NCBI GenBank assembly: GCA_015143295.1
Contig: CM026559.1
Coordinates: 16,134,826-16,198,825 of the forward strand
Direction of reading: 5' to 3'
From: Tetracentron sinense
Taxonomy: Eukaryota; Streptophyta; Magnoliopsida; Trochodendrales; Trochodendraceae
Length of the DNA stretch: 64,000 nt
The position numbers and the translations under genes were made by a program. Below, piece by piece: positions 9,043 through 19,568 of the stretch (its first letter is position 1; each line of letters begins with the position of its first letter). Below the pieces are notes generated by a model. That model had not been told where the DNA came from. It ran no database searches and was given only the letters and a program-made list of their open reading frames with translations.

Positions 9043-11445
9043 TGTAGAGCCCCGAAACTTTTGCTATGTATTGGAACTCATGCCAAGGAATTTTTGCCTT
9101 TGTAATCCTCCTATTTCTATGAAATGAGAAAATTTAAAGAACTCTAAGTGTTAAGAAGTAGTATTCCTAAGTCGAATATATCGAAAACCAGAGTTACTGA
9201 AACACATTTGCGGATCAGTCGACTTCAGGGGTAATTTAGTCAATAAATAAAGAAGAAATTGGAAATTCTAAACTACCAAGAATGTTCCCCTTCGAAAGAC
9301 GAATCCAACGCAAGTTGAATCGTCAAAATTGGGCAACCGAGTCAAAAGTTATGGTCGAATTACAAAAGTAGGGGAAAAACTGGGAGAAAACAACAAGATC
9401 TGGAAGGTGGGATCGATCGCAAGTTTGGTGCGATCGATCGTATGTAGGCGAATTGGGTCCCAAACTCTCGGGGTCATATGCGATAGATGGATTCCCCAGG
9501 TGTGATAGATTCCCGGGTTCTGCAATCGATCGGAAGAATGTGCGATCGATCGCATACAGGGGAAATCAGACCAATATGTTCGGGTTCATGTGCAATAGAT
9601 CGTATCCAGGTGCGATCGATCGCAGATAAGTGTGCGATCGATTGCATGTGGTAACTAAAGCCGGATTTGAGGGTTTTAACCCTTGATCTATTCGAGGGTT
9701 TTCATTTTGGGGCATTTCTAACCTAGAGGAGAGAAAGAGGGAAGAGAAAGGAGAAGAGGATTTTGAGGAAATCCTCTAAGGAGCTTGGATTGAGAGATCA
9801 AAGGGAGTTCAAGCTTGGGAAATTGCAAGCAAGAGGCTTCCCCAAAGTATCACGAGTTCTCCATACCCAAGTGGGAGTTCTTCCTCAAGTTGGAATCCAC
9901 ATCAAAGGTGTTCTTCAACCACAAATCAAGGTCGGTACCCTACACTACCCTCCTAGTTCAAAGTCTCTTTTATTTTTTTGTTTTTCCCTAAATTTCTAAG
10001 CAAGATAATGTGGGCATGAATGTATGGTGGTGCGGATGTGAATGGACGATTGGATGCTGTGTGTTTGTTGAAATGAATGAAATGGGAAGGGCATTGTACC
10101 AATAATGAATACACATGTGTGTTGTGATCGTTAACCCACCTAGAAATTCAAGGTTTAGGATTAACCATAATGCACATACCACGTGTTTGATGAAATGCCA
10201 ATGTGAAGGAGATGAGTTGTAAATCAAGAAATGCATGCTTAGAAACTTACAAAAATTGCTAGGGTTTATGATAGTGTGATATGTTGCTTTCCCTAAATTG
10301 GTATGAATATTGATTTGCTCAAATTATTGATGTTATATATATTGCGAAATCCCCAAATTGTCATATTTAATTTCAAATGAAAGTATGCACACAATTCCAT
10401 GAGCACGGCATGCATGACATGTTTTACCGACGGTTTTGCAAGAGTAAGGATGTTAGGGGTAGGATATATCTTATGATATGTTTTACCTCGCTTTTGACAA
10501 GAGGACAAGAACAAGCATTTCTTAGGAGGAAGTTTACACTTCCCTCCCTTCCATGAGGGGTCTCCCCTCACTCACAAGTGCATTGCATTAAAGAAGAGTC
10601 TCCCTTCCCTCTCAAGGCAAATCATGAAAGAAGGGCCTCCCTTCCCTCTCAAGGCATCTCACAACGGCATCTCACAAGTACATGAGCATGTTAAATTCCC
10701 AAGCAAGCACGCATGACAAGCATGGTACACGCATGACACGCATGATACAAGCATGACACACATGACACGATGCGACATGACAAAACAAGACACATGACAA
10801 GACGAGTTTTAAAGCACGAAGTGAGGATTTTAAGTCAAGTCAAGTGCACGATGTTTTCAGGAGATTTATCGGTTTTTTAGAAATGTAAGCATGAATATAA
10901 ACTGTTTTACTTTTTTGTTATGATATGAATCGCTGCCTGTCTTATATTGTATCTGCTATGCTATGGCTGTTGGTTAGTGTTTTGTACCCACTGAGTATTC
11001 CATGCTTAGCCGTACTTCTTATGTCGGCAGGTGATAGCGGAGCGGCTGCTCCTTTTGATATCTGTGCTCCGAGCCCTTGGGTGGAGGAGGAATACGTCGA
11101 GGAACCTGTGGAGGAACCTCCGATAGAGGGTTACTATTAGAGGTGGTAGATTCTGAGTGAATAGCTGTGGGTGATTGAGAGAGATGTATTCATATATTTT
11201 GGCGGTCCTGTCCGCACTTTCTTGTGTGTATCTTTTTGTATAAACTTGGATCACACATATATATATACATAGAGGTTTGGTTAAGTCTTCCGCTGTGCTA
11301 TGTTAGAGTATGTTTCCGCTATTATATTCTCTATTGTATATGCTCCAGGTCTTTTGCAGGTTATTTTGGTCAAGCAAGTCATGCAAGTTATGATGAGTCG
11401 TCCGAGATTCACTCTAACTCCTAGGGTGGGTTTTGGGGCGCGACA
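9043..11445 (+). repeat. Element A 3' LTR
   Basis: 2403 bp, homologous over its whole length to 1492-3882. Its palindrome cassette is at about 9411-9655, hairpin at 10990-11010, micro-ORF at 11021-11140 and TATA run near 11258-11268. It ends GCGCGACA followed by the CACTC duplication. Confidence 0.93.
11021..11140 (+). CDS. LTR micro-ORF, 39 aa (element A, 3' LTR)
   Basis: Starts M-S-A-G-D-S-G and keeps the core A-A-A-P-F-D-I-C-A-P and the acidic tail P-W-V-E-E-E-Y-V-E-E-P, ending Y-Y-stop. It differs from the 5' copy mainly at G to V, D to E and V to I. In this 3' LTR the frame lies between the end of pol and the LTR TATA, so it would be present near the 3' end of full-length RNA. No function is known. 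Confidence 0.5.
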   Translation: MSAGDSGAAAPFDICAPSPWVEEEYVEEPVEEPPIEGYY

Positions 11446-11450
11446 CACTC

Positions 11451-12205
11451 TCTTTCACAAGAGAGGAATTTAGGGCCACCCCTTCTTGGCTCTTGGTTAC
11501 TTTGCAATTTGGTCATTCATTATGATCTCATGGGTCATGAGAGATCCCAGCAGCTCATCCATTGGTAACTTGGTGAGGTCCTTTGCTTCTTGAATGACTG
11601 TAACTTTTGGAGTCCATTTCTTAAGCAGTGAACGAAGAACTTTCCTCACATTCTCTGCATTTGTATACACTTTACCCAAAGATTTCAATCCATTAATGAT
11701 GTTAGTAAAGCGGGTAAACATGTCACCTATTGATTCATCTTTTTCTATTTTAAACAATTCATACTTGTGAACAAGCATGCTAATCTTTTCTTCTTTAACT
11801 TGGTTTGTTCCTTCATATGTGACTTGGAGTTTATCCCAAATTTCTTTTGTAGAGTCACATTTGGATACTCGGTTAAACTCTTGATGGCTTAAAGTGCACT
11901 AAAGATTGCTAATAGCTTTAGCATTGATTTGGATGAGTTTAACATCCGCCTCATTCTATTATTCCTCAGTCTTGGGTATTTGTACCCTTCATGAGTTTTT
12001 ACAGGAAGATGGGCCTTTGACTATTACCCTCCAACACTCATAATCCAGAGCTTGGATGTAATACATCATTCTGGTTTTCTAATAGTTATAATTTTCTCCA
12101 TTAAACAGTAGAGGTTTGGTGGTTGACTGAATTTCTCCTAAACTGGTTGCAAAAAGTTTTCTGCCATCTCTATCATTTACTAGATTTTTTAGATCTAGCA
12201 AGAGT
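11451..12205 (-). pseudogene. Element L: copia gag N-terminal half
   Basis: Minus strand. From about 11900 down to 11497 it encodes a typical Ty1/copia Gag core (UBN2-type): W-D-K-L-Q-V-T-Y-E-G-T, then K-Y-E-L-F-K, F-T-x-I-I-N-G-L, V-R-K-V-L-R-S-L and the W-x-P-K-V-T-V-I-x-E-A-K-D-L block. A stop follows shortly before the insertion of A. Upstream to about 12205 the frame is broken. With 851-1491 it forms one gag interrupted by A. Confidence 0.85.
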
Positions 12206-12211
12206 ATTTAG

Positions 12212-12225
12212 GGCTCTGATACCAA
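12212..12225 (-). other. Primer binding site of element L
   Basis: Read on the minus strand this is TGGTATCAGAGCCC, an initiator-Met primer site, a few bases after the LTR end near 12230. It fixes L's orientation. Confidence 0.85.
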
Positions 12226-12229
12226 TTTT

Positions 12230-14120
12230 TGGTCAGGTATTGATCCTAAAGGAGGGCGAATAGGGTCTATGGCAGATTTAAAATTTAGACTAAGTCTTTT
12301 ATGCGGAAATGATATTTATGCAACTACTAAAAATAATCAAAGCAATGCAGAAGTAAAAGGAGTTAAAGTTAGAGTATTAAACACCAAGATTTGTTCACGA
12401 GGTTCGGCAAATCTAGTCTACTTCCCGCCTCAATCTATTTCAGCTAGAGGGTTCACCACGATTCTTTAAATCGCACAGATTTCTTCCCAGGTGAAGCCTA
12501 AACTGTTATAACCTCTCTTCTAGGTCGAGACGGAACCTTTACACACCCTCCTTTAGGTCTGGATGAAACAATTACAATGCAAAAGCACCTCCCTCTCTTG
12601 CTGAAACGAAGCAACAACTTCAACTGCAAGAATCCAAGATTCTTGACTTTCTTTTACAGTGAAAGATCTTGGATTTAACAATCCAAAATAAAGCTCCTAA
12701 ACTAAACTGGATATGAGTTGAATGACACTCTTGAAAAGCTCCTCAAATAAGCTGAATTAAGTTGAATAACACTCACTAATTTCTAATAAAATCACTCAAC
12801 AGTGGGAGTTGAAAAGCTCATAAAACAGAGTATGAGGAATTTGGAGATTTTTCACTTAGAACAATGATGAATGAGATTCAGGTGATTTAGATTTGAGCAT
12901 TCATGCTTAATCATTCATATTTAATCTCTAATTATAGATCCCAGAAATTTATGGCCGTTGGAGAAGTATTTAATGCGATTTACTCATTATATATATAGTT
13001 GTTGAAGGCATTAATGACGTTCTCAGGTCATCCAGTCAGCTGGATGGGAGCATCTAGTCGTCTGGATGATTGCAGAGTCAAGACGCAAAATATAAACTTT
13101 CATCCAGTCATCTGGATGACATCAATCATCTCCAAATCCATATTTTTCAACTTTTACAAATCCAAATGGTTTCCAAATACTTTTTAATACATTTAGAATG
13201 ATAAAACTCAAAGTTTTATGATTATTAAAACAATTTAGATTGATTATCAAATGATCGAGAATGGATTCAAAATTTGGAAAAATAGTTCAGAGCCAAAATA
13301 AGATTTTTGGCCTATCCAGTCGACTGGATGGTGCAATTTTTGCACGCATCCGATTTTCATACTTTTGACATTTTGATTCAATTCAAAAACCTTTTTCCTT
13401 TGATTATAAATATGATAAACATGTTTTCAAGATCATTTAAAAATTATAAGTTGGTTTTACATTGATCATAAGATTGATCAAAGAGTGCAAATTCAAGAGT
13501 TAATGCACAGAGGCCAAAATCCATATTTCTGGCCTATCCAGTCGTCTGGATGGGACCATCCAGTTGACTGGATGGTGCAATATCTGAACCAATCTGGTTT
13601 TTCAAACCTTTTAAGATGATATTGATTTTCAAGGTTTTGTATTTTGAATTTTAAAGATTGTTAACTTATTTTAAGGTCTTTAAACATATTTTAATTTGGT
13701 CTTAAAAAACCTAAGGTCTTTCTAGGTAATTGAGTTTTTTCAACAATCAACCATGGAGGACTTCATACAAAAAGTCCTAAATCATTTTCCTACCTAAAAG
13801 ATGACTTTCTTGAGTCTTGGATCTTCAACATGATGCTTCAATACTTGATATCATCCAAGAAGTCTTTTTTTTCTTATGTTAGAATTTGGCATGAACTTCC
13901 TTGAGTTCCTTTAGGTTACTTGAAGCTTCTTGAGACTTTGACTTCTTTGCCCTTCTTCTTACTTTTGATAACATATTCATGACTTGAATTGAATGGGCAG
14001 CTAATGCCTTTAGATCACTGATTTTCATAATCACTTAAGATGACATTAGTACCTTAAAAGTCATTTCATTATTTAAGTTATCATCAAAACCAATTATGGT
14101 CCTTGGGATGTAACCTTTCA
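12230..14120 (-). repeat. Element L: 5' LTR (SIRE-like copia)
   Basis: About 1.9 kb, minus orientation, homologous to 1-850. It holds two groups of CCAGTCGACTGG-type words: around 13029-13119, and at 13314-13329 (perfect 16-bp palindrome ATCCAGTCGACTGGAT) and 13536-13573. The end at 14120 (TGAAAGG on the minus strand) is inferred from the TG/CA rule and similarity decay. No gene inside. Confidence 0.7.
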
Positions 14121-14441
14121 GCTAACAATATATAGCGCATCGTATACATCGAGGTATACACATAATAGTATTCTCATACCACCAATTTCCTAGTGAAACT
14201 AATCTTGAACTTTTGGTTAAGTCATTAAACGATTAGACTAAGACTATTTGATTAGTCTATACTTGGAATACAACTCCCTATATGTACCTAATGACTTTGC
14301 TTGCTACCCGTTATGTCATGGTATCAAACTTGTAATCGAAAGTTCATCTGAGTTTTAAGTTCAACTCAAAGAACCGACATAACCTAAACCTAACTTCCGC
14401 TTAGCCATGGGAAACTAATCCCTGAGCTCTGATACCAACTC
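14121..14441 (-). mobile_element. Element M: leader and primer site fragment
   Basis: Similar to the leader of C (about 57440-57682), including GAAACTAATCCCT and the primer site. On the minus strand TGGTATCAGAGCTC lies at 14424-14437. Leftward, M is interrupted by the LTR of L, so its gag-pol would lie left of the window. Confidence 0.75.
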
Positions 14442-14711
14442 TGTCGCGGCCCAAAATACCACTAGAAGATAGGAGACCTTTCGGCACGTGACCTAAATCA
14501 TATCATACTATCCTGTACAATACACAAAACATACAAATAGCGGAAAATAAAATTTTCTAAATACATAAACTTGTATATCTTTCAAGTTTGAGCCAACGGA
14601 AATGTTAACAAATATAACTAGTGCAAAGTGGACATTCCCCACTTTCAAAATATACATGATCTCTCCTTCAACCTCTCACCAGCAATTCGAATAAGGCCAC
14701 CTAGATAATGC

Positions 14712-14801
14712 TCAATCCTTGAGTGGGTGATCCATGGAAGGCTCCAGATCATAATATTCCTCCTCTATCCAAAGTTCAGGAACATGTGCATCAACTAAAC
14801 C
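14712..14801 (-). CDS. Micro-ORF homologue in element M LTR (partial)
   Basis: Read on the minus strand from the GGT after CAG at 14801, a 29-codon open frame ends TGA at 14712. It keeps the core W-I-E-E-E-Y-Y-D-L-E-P-S-M-D-H, matching C's W-[VI]-E-E-[EK]-Y-Y and A's W-V-E-E-E-Y. No ATG is visible at the position used in A, so an upstream start or a spliced leader would be needed. The function is unknown. Confidence 0.4.
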   Translation of the reverse strand, partial: GLVDAHVPELWIEEEYYDLEPSMDHPLKD

Positions 14802-15087
14802 TGCCGATGACGGCTGAGTTTGGAATACTTAGTGTATACAAACCATTAGATAATATATCATAATTTAACATGCTTCACATAGTCAATTCATAGAATACAC
14901 ATGCACTGAAACACATAAGGAAACCTTTTTGCAAATAGACATGTGCGATGCGATAAAACACATACACTTATCTTTCAAAATCATCTTCTTCTTTTCTTTT
15001 CTTTTCTTTTATCTCTTTTACTTTATATATGGAATATTTCACTTGATTATTTACACATGACTTTATGGGAGTGTACATATGACTTTG

Positions 15088-15347
15088 ACTAATGCTCTAC
15101 CTAGAGTGGTAGAAGTCCATTAGCATTCACATACACATGGAGCATGCCTAATACTCTACCTAGAGTGATAGAAGTCCATTAGCAGCTTCATCCACCTCCT
15201 CGTGGATATCTTTGCACATAGTTTACCCGAAATAAATGCCAAATGCTCTACCTAGAGTGGTAGAAGTCCATTTTTATTTTTCCCACACATAGCTTCATTT
15301 GAGATCAAATGACTAATGCTCTACCTAAGTTGGTAGAAGTCCATTAT
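15088..15347. repeat. Four dispersed copies of a ~30-bp motif in M LTR
   Basis: Copies of AATGCTCTACCTAGAGTGG followed by TAGAAGTCCATTA start near 15093, 15151, 15242 and 15316. They are separated by unrelated sequence of variable length (about 30-60 bp), so this is a dispersed rather than a head-to-tail array. Confidence 0.85.
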
Positions 15348-15876
15348 CATCCTCCTGATACATCTTACTTTGTTCATTATCTTTTGTTTTGCTTTATCGA
15401 TACACATACACATGAAAAACTTGATCATGCACTACAAGTGGCATATACAATTGTGAGTGAATATGGTAAACACGTAACACATGGCATATGCTCTTCAATT
15501 CCATTAAAACCTTTCACATGACACACACATAGTCTAATACACATGGTTTCTTCAAAAACATCACTTTTATCTTTTGCTTTAAGCATAGCATCAATACAAA
15601 GAAAGCTAGTAGGATTTCCTACTTTTTCTCATTTCAAAGCATATAGTTCATCGTAGTTTTTCAATGGAATTTATAACATAATACATAGTAGAGTGTATCT
15701 ACAACTTTTCATCGTAGCACATGATTTCCCTCTTCAAACTTCATCAATAACATACTTTTCATCTTTAAGTTCAAGTATATGATCTTGACAAGGTATATAG
15801 TAGAGAGTATCTAAAAATTTTCATCATAGCACATGATTTCCATCTTCAAACTTCATCCATAACATGCTTTTCATTT

Positions 15877-16069
15877 GAATTAGTCTATGGATACTCCTAA
15901 GGTGTACTCCCAAATCCTATCCGTTTATCTCTGTTGTTAAATGGTTAGGATTAGAGCTGATGTGGCATTAGAAAAGACAAAATAAGTCAACTCAAATCCT
16001 GACCTGTAGTGGTTGGTTATAAACGGTTAGGATTAGGGAGTATATTTGGGAGTACCTATAGACTGACTC
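15877..16069. mobile_element. MITE-like insertion in M LTR
   Basis: A 193-bp non-coding segment with terminal inverted repeats GARTYAGTCTATRGRTACTCC (21 bp, four transitions). It interrupts a block repeated elsewhere in the same LTR. Flanks TTTCATTT (15869-15876) and TTTCATCT (16070-16077) form an 8-bp duplication with one mismatch. The size and 8-bp duplication fit a hAT-type MITE, but the termini are not diagnostic. Confidence 0.65.
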
Positions 16070-16414
16070 TTTCATCTTTAGGTTCAAGTATATTATTTTG
16101 ACAAGGTATATAGTAGAGAGTATCTACCTCACAAATAGCATTTCCCCACGATCGAAGCGGTTTAGGATACTCCATGGACCGAAGAACGGACTTCGACTTT
16201 GTTGAAAAACACAAGTCCAAGAACACTTGGCAAACCCTAGCTTCTATCTCTCTAAAAACTCTTCAAAATATTAGCTAAGGGTTGTGTAAACCCTAACACC
16301 CATGAAATGGGTGCATTTATAGGCAAAGGGGTTTTCAAAAGACCCCTTAGCCCTTAAAAAATATCCCACAAGGTTGGCCAAGCAAAAAGGGCAGGAGTTG
16401 TTTGACGGGATTTC

Positions 16415-16545
16415 AAGTTGGTCGACCGGATTGCCCAATCTAGTTGAAAGGCCAAAAGATCCCCTTCTGGATTTTTTCTCATACAAACTATTGAGGCAGT
16501 CGGTCCACCGGATTTAGGGTCGGTCAACCGGATGCCCCCATTTTT
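16415..16545. repeat. Palindrome cassette of element M, word CGGTCGACCGG
   Basis: GGTCGACCGGAT at about 16420, then the spacer TTCTGGATTTTTTCTCATAC (from 16465), then GGTCCACCGGAT and GGTCAACCGGAT near 16503-16532, followed by CCATTTTTGCC. The architecture is word, TTCTGGA...CATACAAA spacer, words, TTTTTGC, as in C, E and N. Confidence 0.8.
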
Positions 16546-16757
16546 GCCTATTTTACCTATTTTCTTAATTTTTGACACTTGAATACTTTTACCCTTTGTT
16601 CCTTAACATGCTTAAACACCTATTGTGACACATGTTAATGAACTCAACTTTCACATGTGATTAAAAATCCAAAAACACATAAGGCCTTAGGCCTTTACAA
16701 CACTATGCACTATCACTATTCACAGTGAACAGTGATATTGAAATCCGGGGATCTACA

Positions 16758-18226
16758 ACTAGCCCCTGTGGGCGTCTTCACCAACCACTCAAAAATTTTC
16801 CTACAGACACTAGGGTAAGTCGAGGAGTGGAAGTTGAACACAACCACATGGAGAAAACCTGGGATACTAGCCAACTGCTCCAACCCCTGGTGGGTTCAAA
16901 CACTATTTATATCTTGGCAATGTTTCAATGGATTAAACCAAAATAAGGAAAAAAGAAACTAAATTTAATCCATTACCAAAAAAATCAACCTCTAATGTTT
17001 GAGTTGAGAACTCATAAATTCAAGGGGGTGGCTAGGTCTCCCTACAAAGTCTATCTACCCTTTTTAATATTTAACAATTAAGTTATTAATTAAGGGATTA
17101 TGAACTTAAAGTGCGGAATAAGGGAAACAAGCAAACCACAACACCAGGATTTTTACGTGGAAACCCTTTCGGAAAAAACCACGGGACCTAGTCCAACAAT
17201 GAGAATCCACTAAAACAAAGAAACAAATACTTACAAGACTCGAACTGTACTCAACCGGACTTGACACTACAATCCTCAGTACTCAGTCTTTAATGCCTCT
17301 GAAAGCAATCACGATCTCGCAAGCCTCTCAATCTACCGCAGTAGCATGTTCTTTTCTTTGTGTCTCGATAACCACGATCTCCACAATCGATCTCCGTCAA
17401 TGACGGTTTCAAATTCCACCGACCAAATATTACATCCACGATCCTTCTCCGATCGATCTCCTTCGCAAAGGCTCCAAAACACTCCAACCAATTTGTTCTT
17501 TCCAGAATGGATTAATGGTTTGATTTAAAATCAAATCTTAGATGGATTTCATCAATAGGAAAGTCGAAGCAAGCAATAATGGAACATTGGCTTACAAACT
17601 CTAGGATAGAAGAGGATAATAAAGGGGAGGAGAGAAAACAAATATGGAGTTTCTATGAACTCTAGAGATAGCCTAATACCCTCTCAATACTCCCCCAAAG
17701 TCCCCCTTCACGGACTAGAAGAGTTCACATTAAATAGAGAACCAACCCCAAGGAATTAGAAACTGTTAAAAAATGAATTTAGAAGGAAATTCCATATCAG
17801 GGTCGACCCTGAGTGCTTTGGGTCGACCCAAGTTTACACTTCGGTCGACCCAAGTGACACTTTGGGTCAACCCTCAAAATTCTCATGTTCTGGAAAATTT
17901 TCCCATACAAATTCCTTGAGGGTCTGGGTCGACCCTGGAGAGCATTTTTGGCATTTTTCTTCATTTTATTCCCTAATGCTTTGCTTCAATTGGTCTAGGC
18001 TTTTTGGAATCATTTTCTATGATTTTGGAAATTTCCATATGAATGATTTTTGGTCTTCTAAGTCTCACTTACCATCCTAAAACTTGAGCCATTCTTGGGT
18101 GATGATTCTTCATGCTTTATCATGACATCTTCTTTGCTTTTCATCGAACCGGATGATGTGACCTAAGGAGTACTATACCCACTTTTGGACTCAGAATTTA
18201 GCCAACAAAAAAACCATGACTTTACA
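16758..18226 (-). repeat. Element N: SIRE-like copia 3' LTR (left edge not resolved)
   Basis: On the minus strand the LTR starts TGTAAAGTCATGG at 18226, right after a polypurine tract. The TTTACGTGGAAACCCTTTCGG block near 17150 is typical of plant copia LTRs. The left limit is uncertain; 16758-17000 may be flank. It contains a GGGTCGACCC cassette. No gene inside. Confidence 0.6.
17799..17945. repeat. Palindrome cassette of copia element N, word TGGGTCGACCCA
   Basis: Words at 17800-17810, 17819-17830 (perfect 12-bp palindrome), 17842-17851, 17863-17874 (GGGTCAACCC) and 17925-17937. Between the fourth and fifth lies GTTCTGGAAAATTTTCCCAT followed by ACAAA (17887-17911), itself containing the palindrome GGAAAATTTTCC. 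The cassette ends near CATTTTTGGC. Confidence 0.88.
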
Positions 18227-19568
18227 ATCTCCCCCTTTGGCAATTCCGAGACAAAACCAAACTGAAGTACATGACTTGACAAAAACTCACCCAAACACAT
18301 CAAACGGTGAATTAGGGCATTTACATGACTCCAACACAATTACATGACACCAATTGACAAATAAACTTAAATGAAGACACTGAAGCTCTTGTCAAGTAAG
18401 ATCTGTCTGCTACATCTGCACATGGTCATAAATAAAACACTCAGTGAAGTATGTATGGAATATGAAACTAAATAACCACAGTAACCACAGGTATTGCAAG
18501 GAATGTACTAAACTAGGGAAATAATACCCTAACATTCTCCCCCTTTTTGGCACAATTACCAAAGGTAGTTATGAAGCCAATATCACAACGAATATATCAA
18601 TTTAACACATGACTAATATCAAGGCAATCACAATACAACCAATCAAATGCAGACAATGTGGGGACTAAAGAGCGGGGAACAAAATAGCAATATAAAGCAC
18701 AAACTCACCCTCAACAACTCAACTTGATCTTCTCCTCCTAAGATCAAGGACACCACCAAAAGCAGGGCACCTATGCTAGAAAGGCCCATGCCAACTAATA
18801 AGGAAACACATAATAATAATACTAAAAAGGTATCATGTGCCACACAAATATGCATCGAAAGCATTCCAAGCAGTAGTAATTTAAAATTACAGATCCAATG
18901 AAGAACATGATTAGTTAGTCTGATTGAGGATACACATCTAAGTAAATCTTACGGAACGCTAAAGCATAACCAATTCACTTAGTCACATTTAGTGAAGAGT
19001 TCAAAAGTGAAGCAATATGTGTGTAGTGGTGGTCTAAGTAGATACTAAATCAAGGTTTCTTTCCCTCTCCAAGGATATGACATTAACCATTAAGGGGACT
19101 CCGGAGACACAAATCTTAGAAGTAAAACCTAGTTAGATCCAGATATGCTGATTTTTTTACATTTTGGTGCTCTTTTATCCATTTTCTTTGACTCAATATT
19201 TCTTTTTAACTTTTGGTCAAATACCTCCAAACTCTGTAAGATTTCTTTTGATGTTCATTATCTGAACATATCTTTTCATGCAATGATGGATTTCACACTA
19301 TCTAGGTAGGTAGTCCTGGCTATTGGCAGCAGGGGCTTTCACTTTAGCAACCCAACTACTGTCCGCATAGGTAGCCGTTACATACTGTTTACAACCAATA
19401 GTGACTTTCACACTATCTTAGCAGGTAGCCCTTTACATTGCAATAATTTTTGCTCATGGAGGATACACAAAATGGGGATTGTGAGTAATGAAATTATGAC
19501 ACCAGTTTGAGCCAGGGTTCACCAACTTCAGTGCACCCACTTCACACCGAATCAAAAGGAGATGGAAT
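18227..19568 (-). mobile_element. Element N: polypurine tract and 3' non-coding region
   Basis: At 18227-18245 the minus strand reads GCCAAAGGGGGAGAT, a polypurine tract against the LTR. A second tract, TGCCAAAAAGGGGGAGAAT, lies at about 18534-18552; doubled tracts are known in SIRE-type copia elements. The rest is AT-rich with no coding similarity. Near 19290-19435 a block TTTCACACTATCT..GGTAG is repeated. N is cut off at about 19569 by element I. Confidence 0.6.

Larger units (their letters stand above)
1492..11445 (+). mobile_element. Element A: complete Ty3/gypsy (Del/Tekay-type chromovirus), nested in L
   Basis: The element begins TGTAGAGCC at 1492 and ends GCGCGACA at 11445. It is flanked by perfect 5-bp target duplications CACTC at 1487-1491 and 11446-11450. 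It has two LTRs of about 2.4 kb, a primer binding site for initiator Met tRNA, a decayed gag-pol and a polypurine tract. Joining the flanks restores a continuous copia gag, which proves the insertion. LTR differences and many stop codons show an insertion older than B. Confidence 0.95.
14442..16757 (-). repeat. Element M: 5' LTR (gypsy, related to C)
   Basis: 2316 bp, starting TGTAGATCC on the minus strand at 16757 and ending CCGCGACA at 14442. It holds the conserved hairpin (14813-14833), a decayed micro-ORF (14712-14801), a four-copy dispersed 30-bp repeat, a MITE-like insertion, a pair of repeated blocks (about 15700-15860 and 16075-16130) and a TCGA palindrome cassette. Confidence 0.8.
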
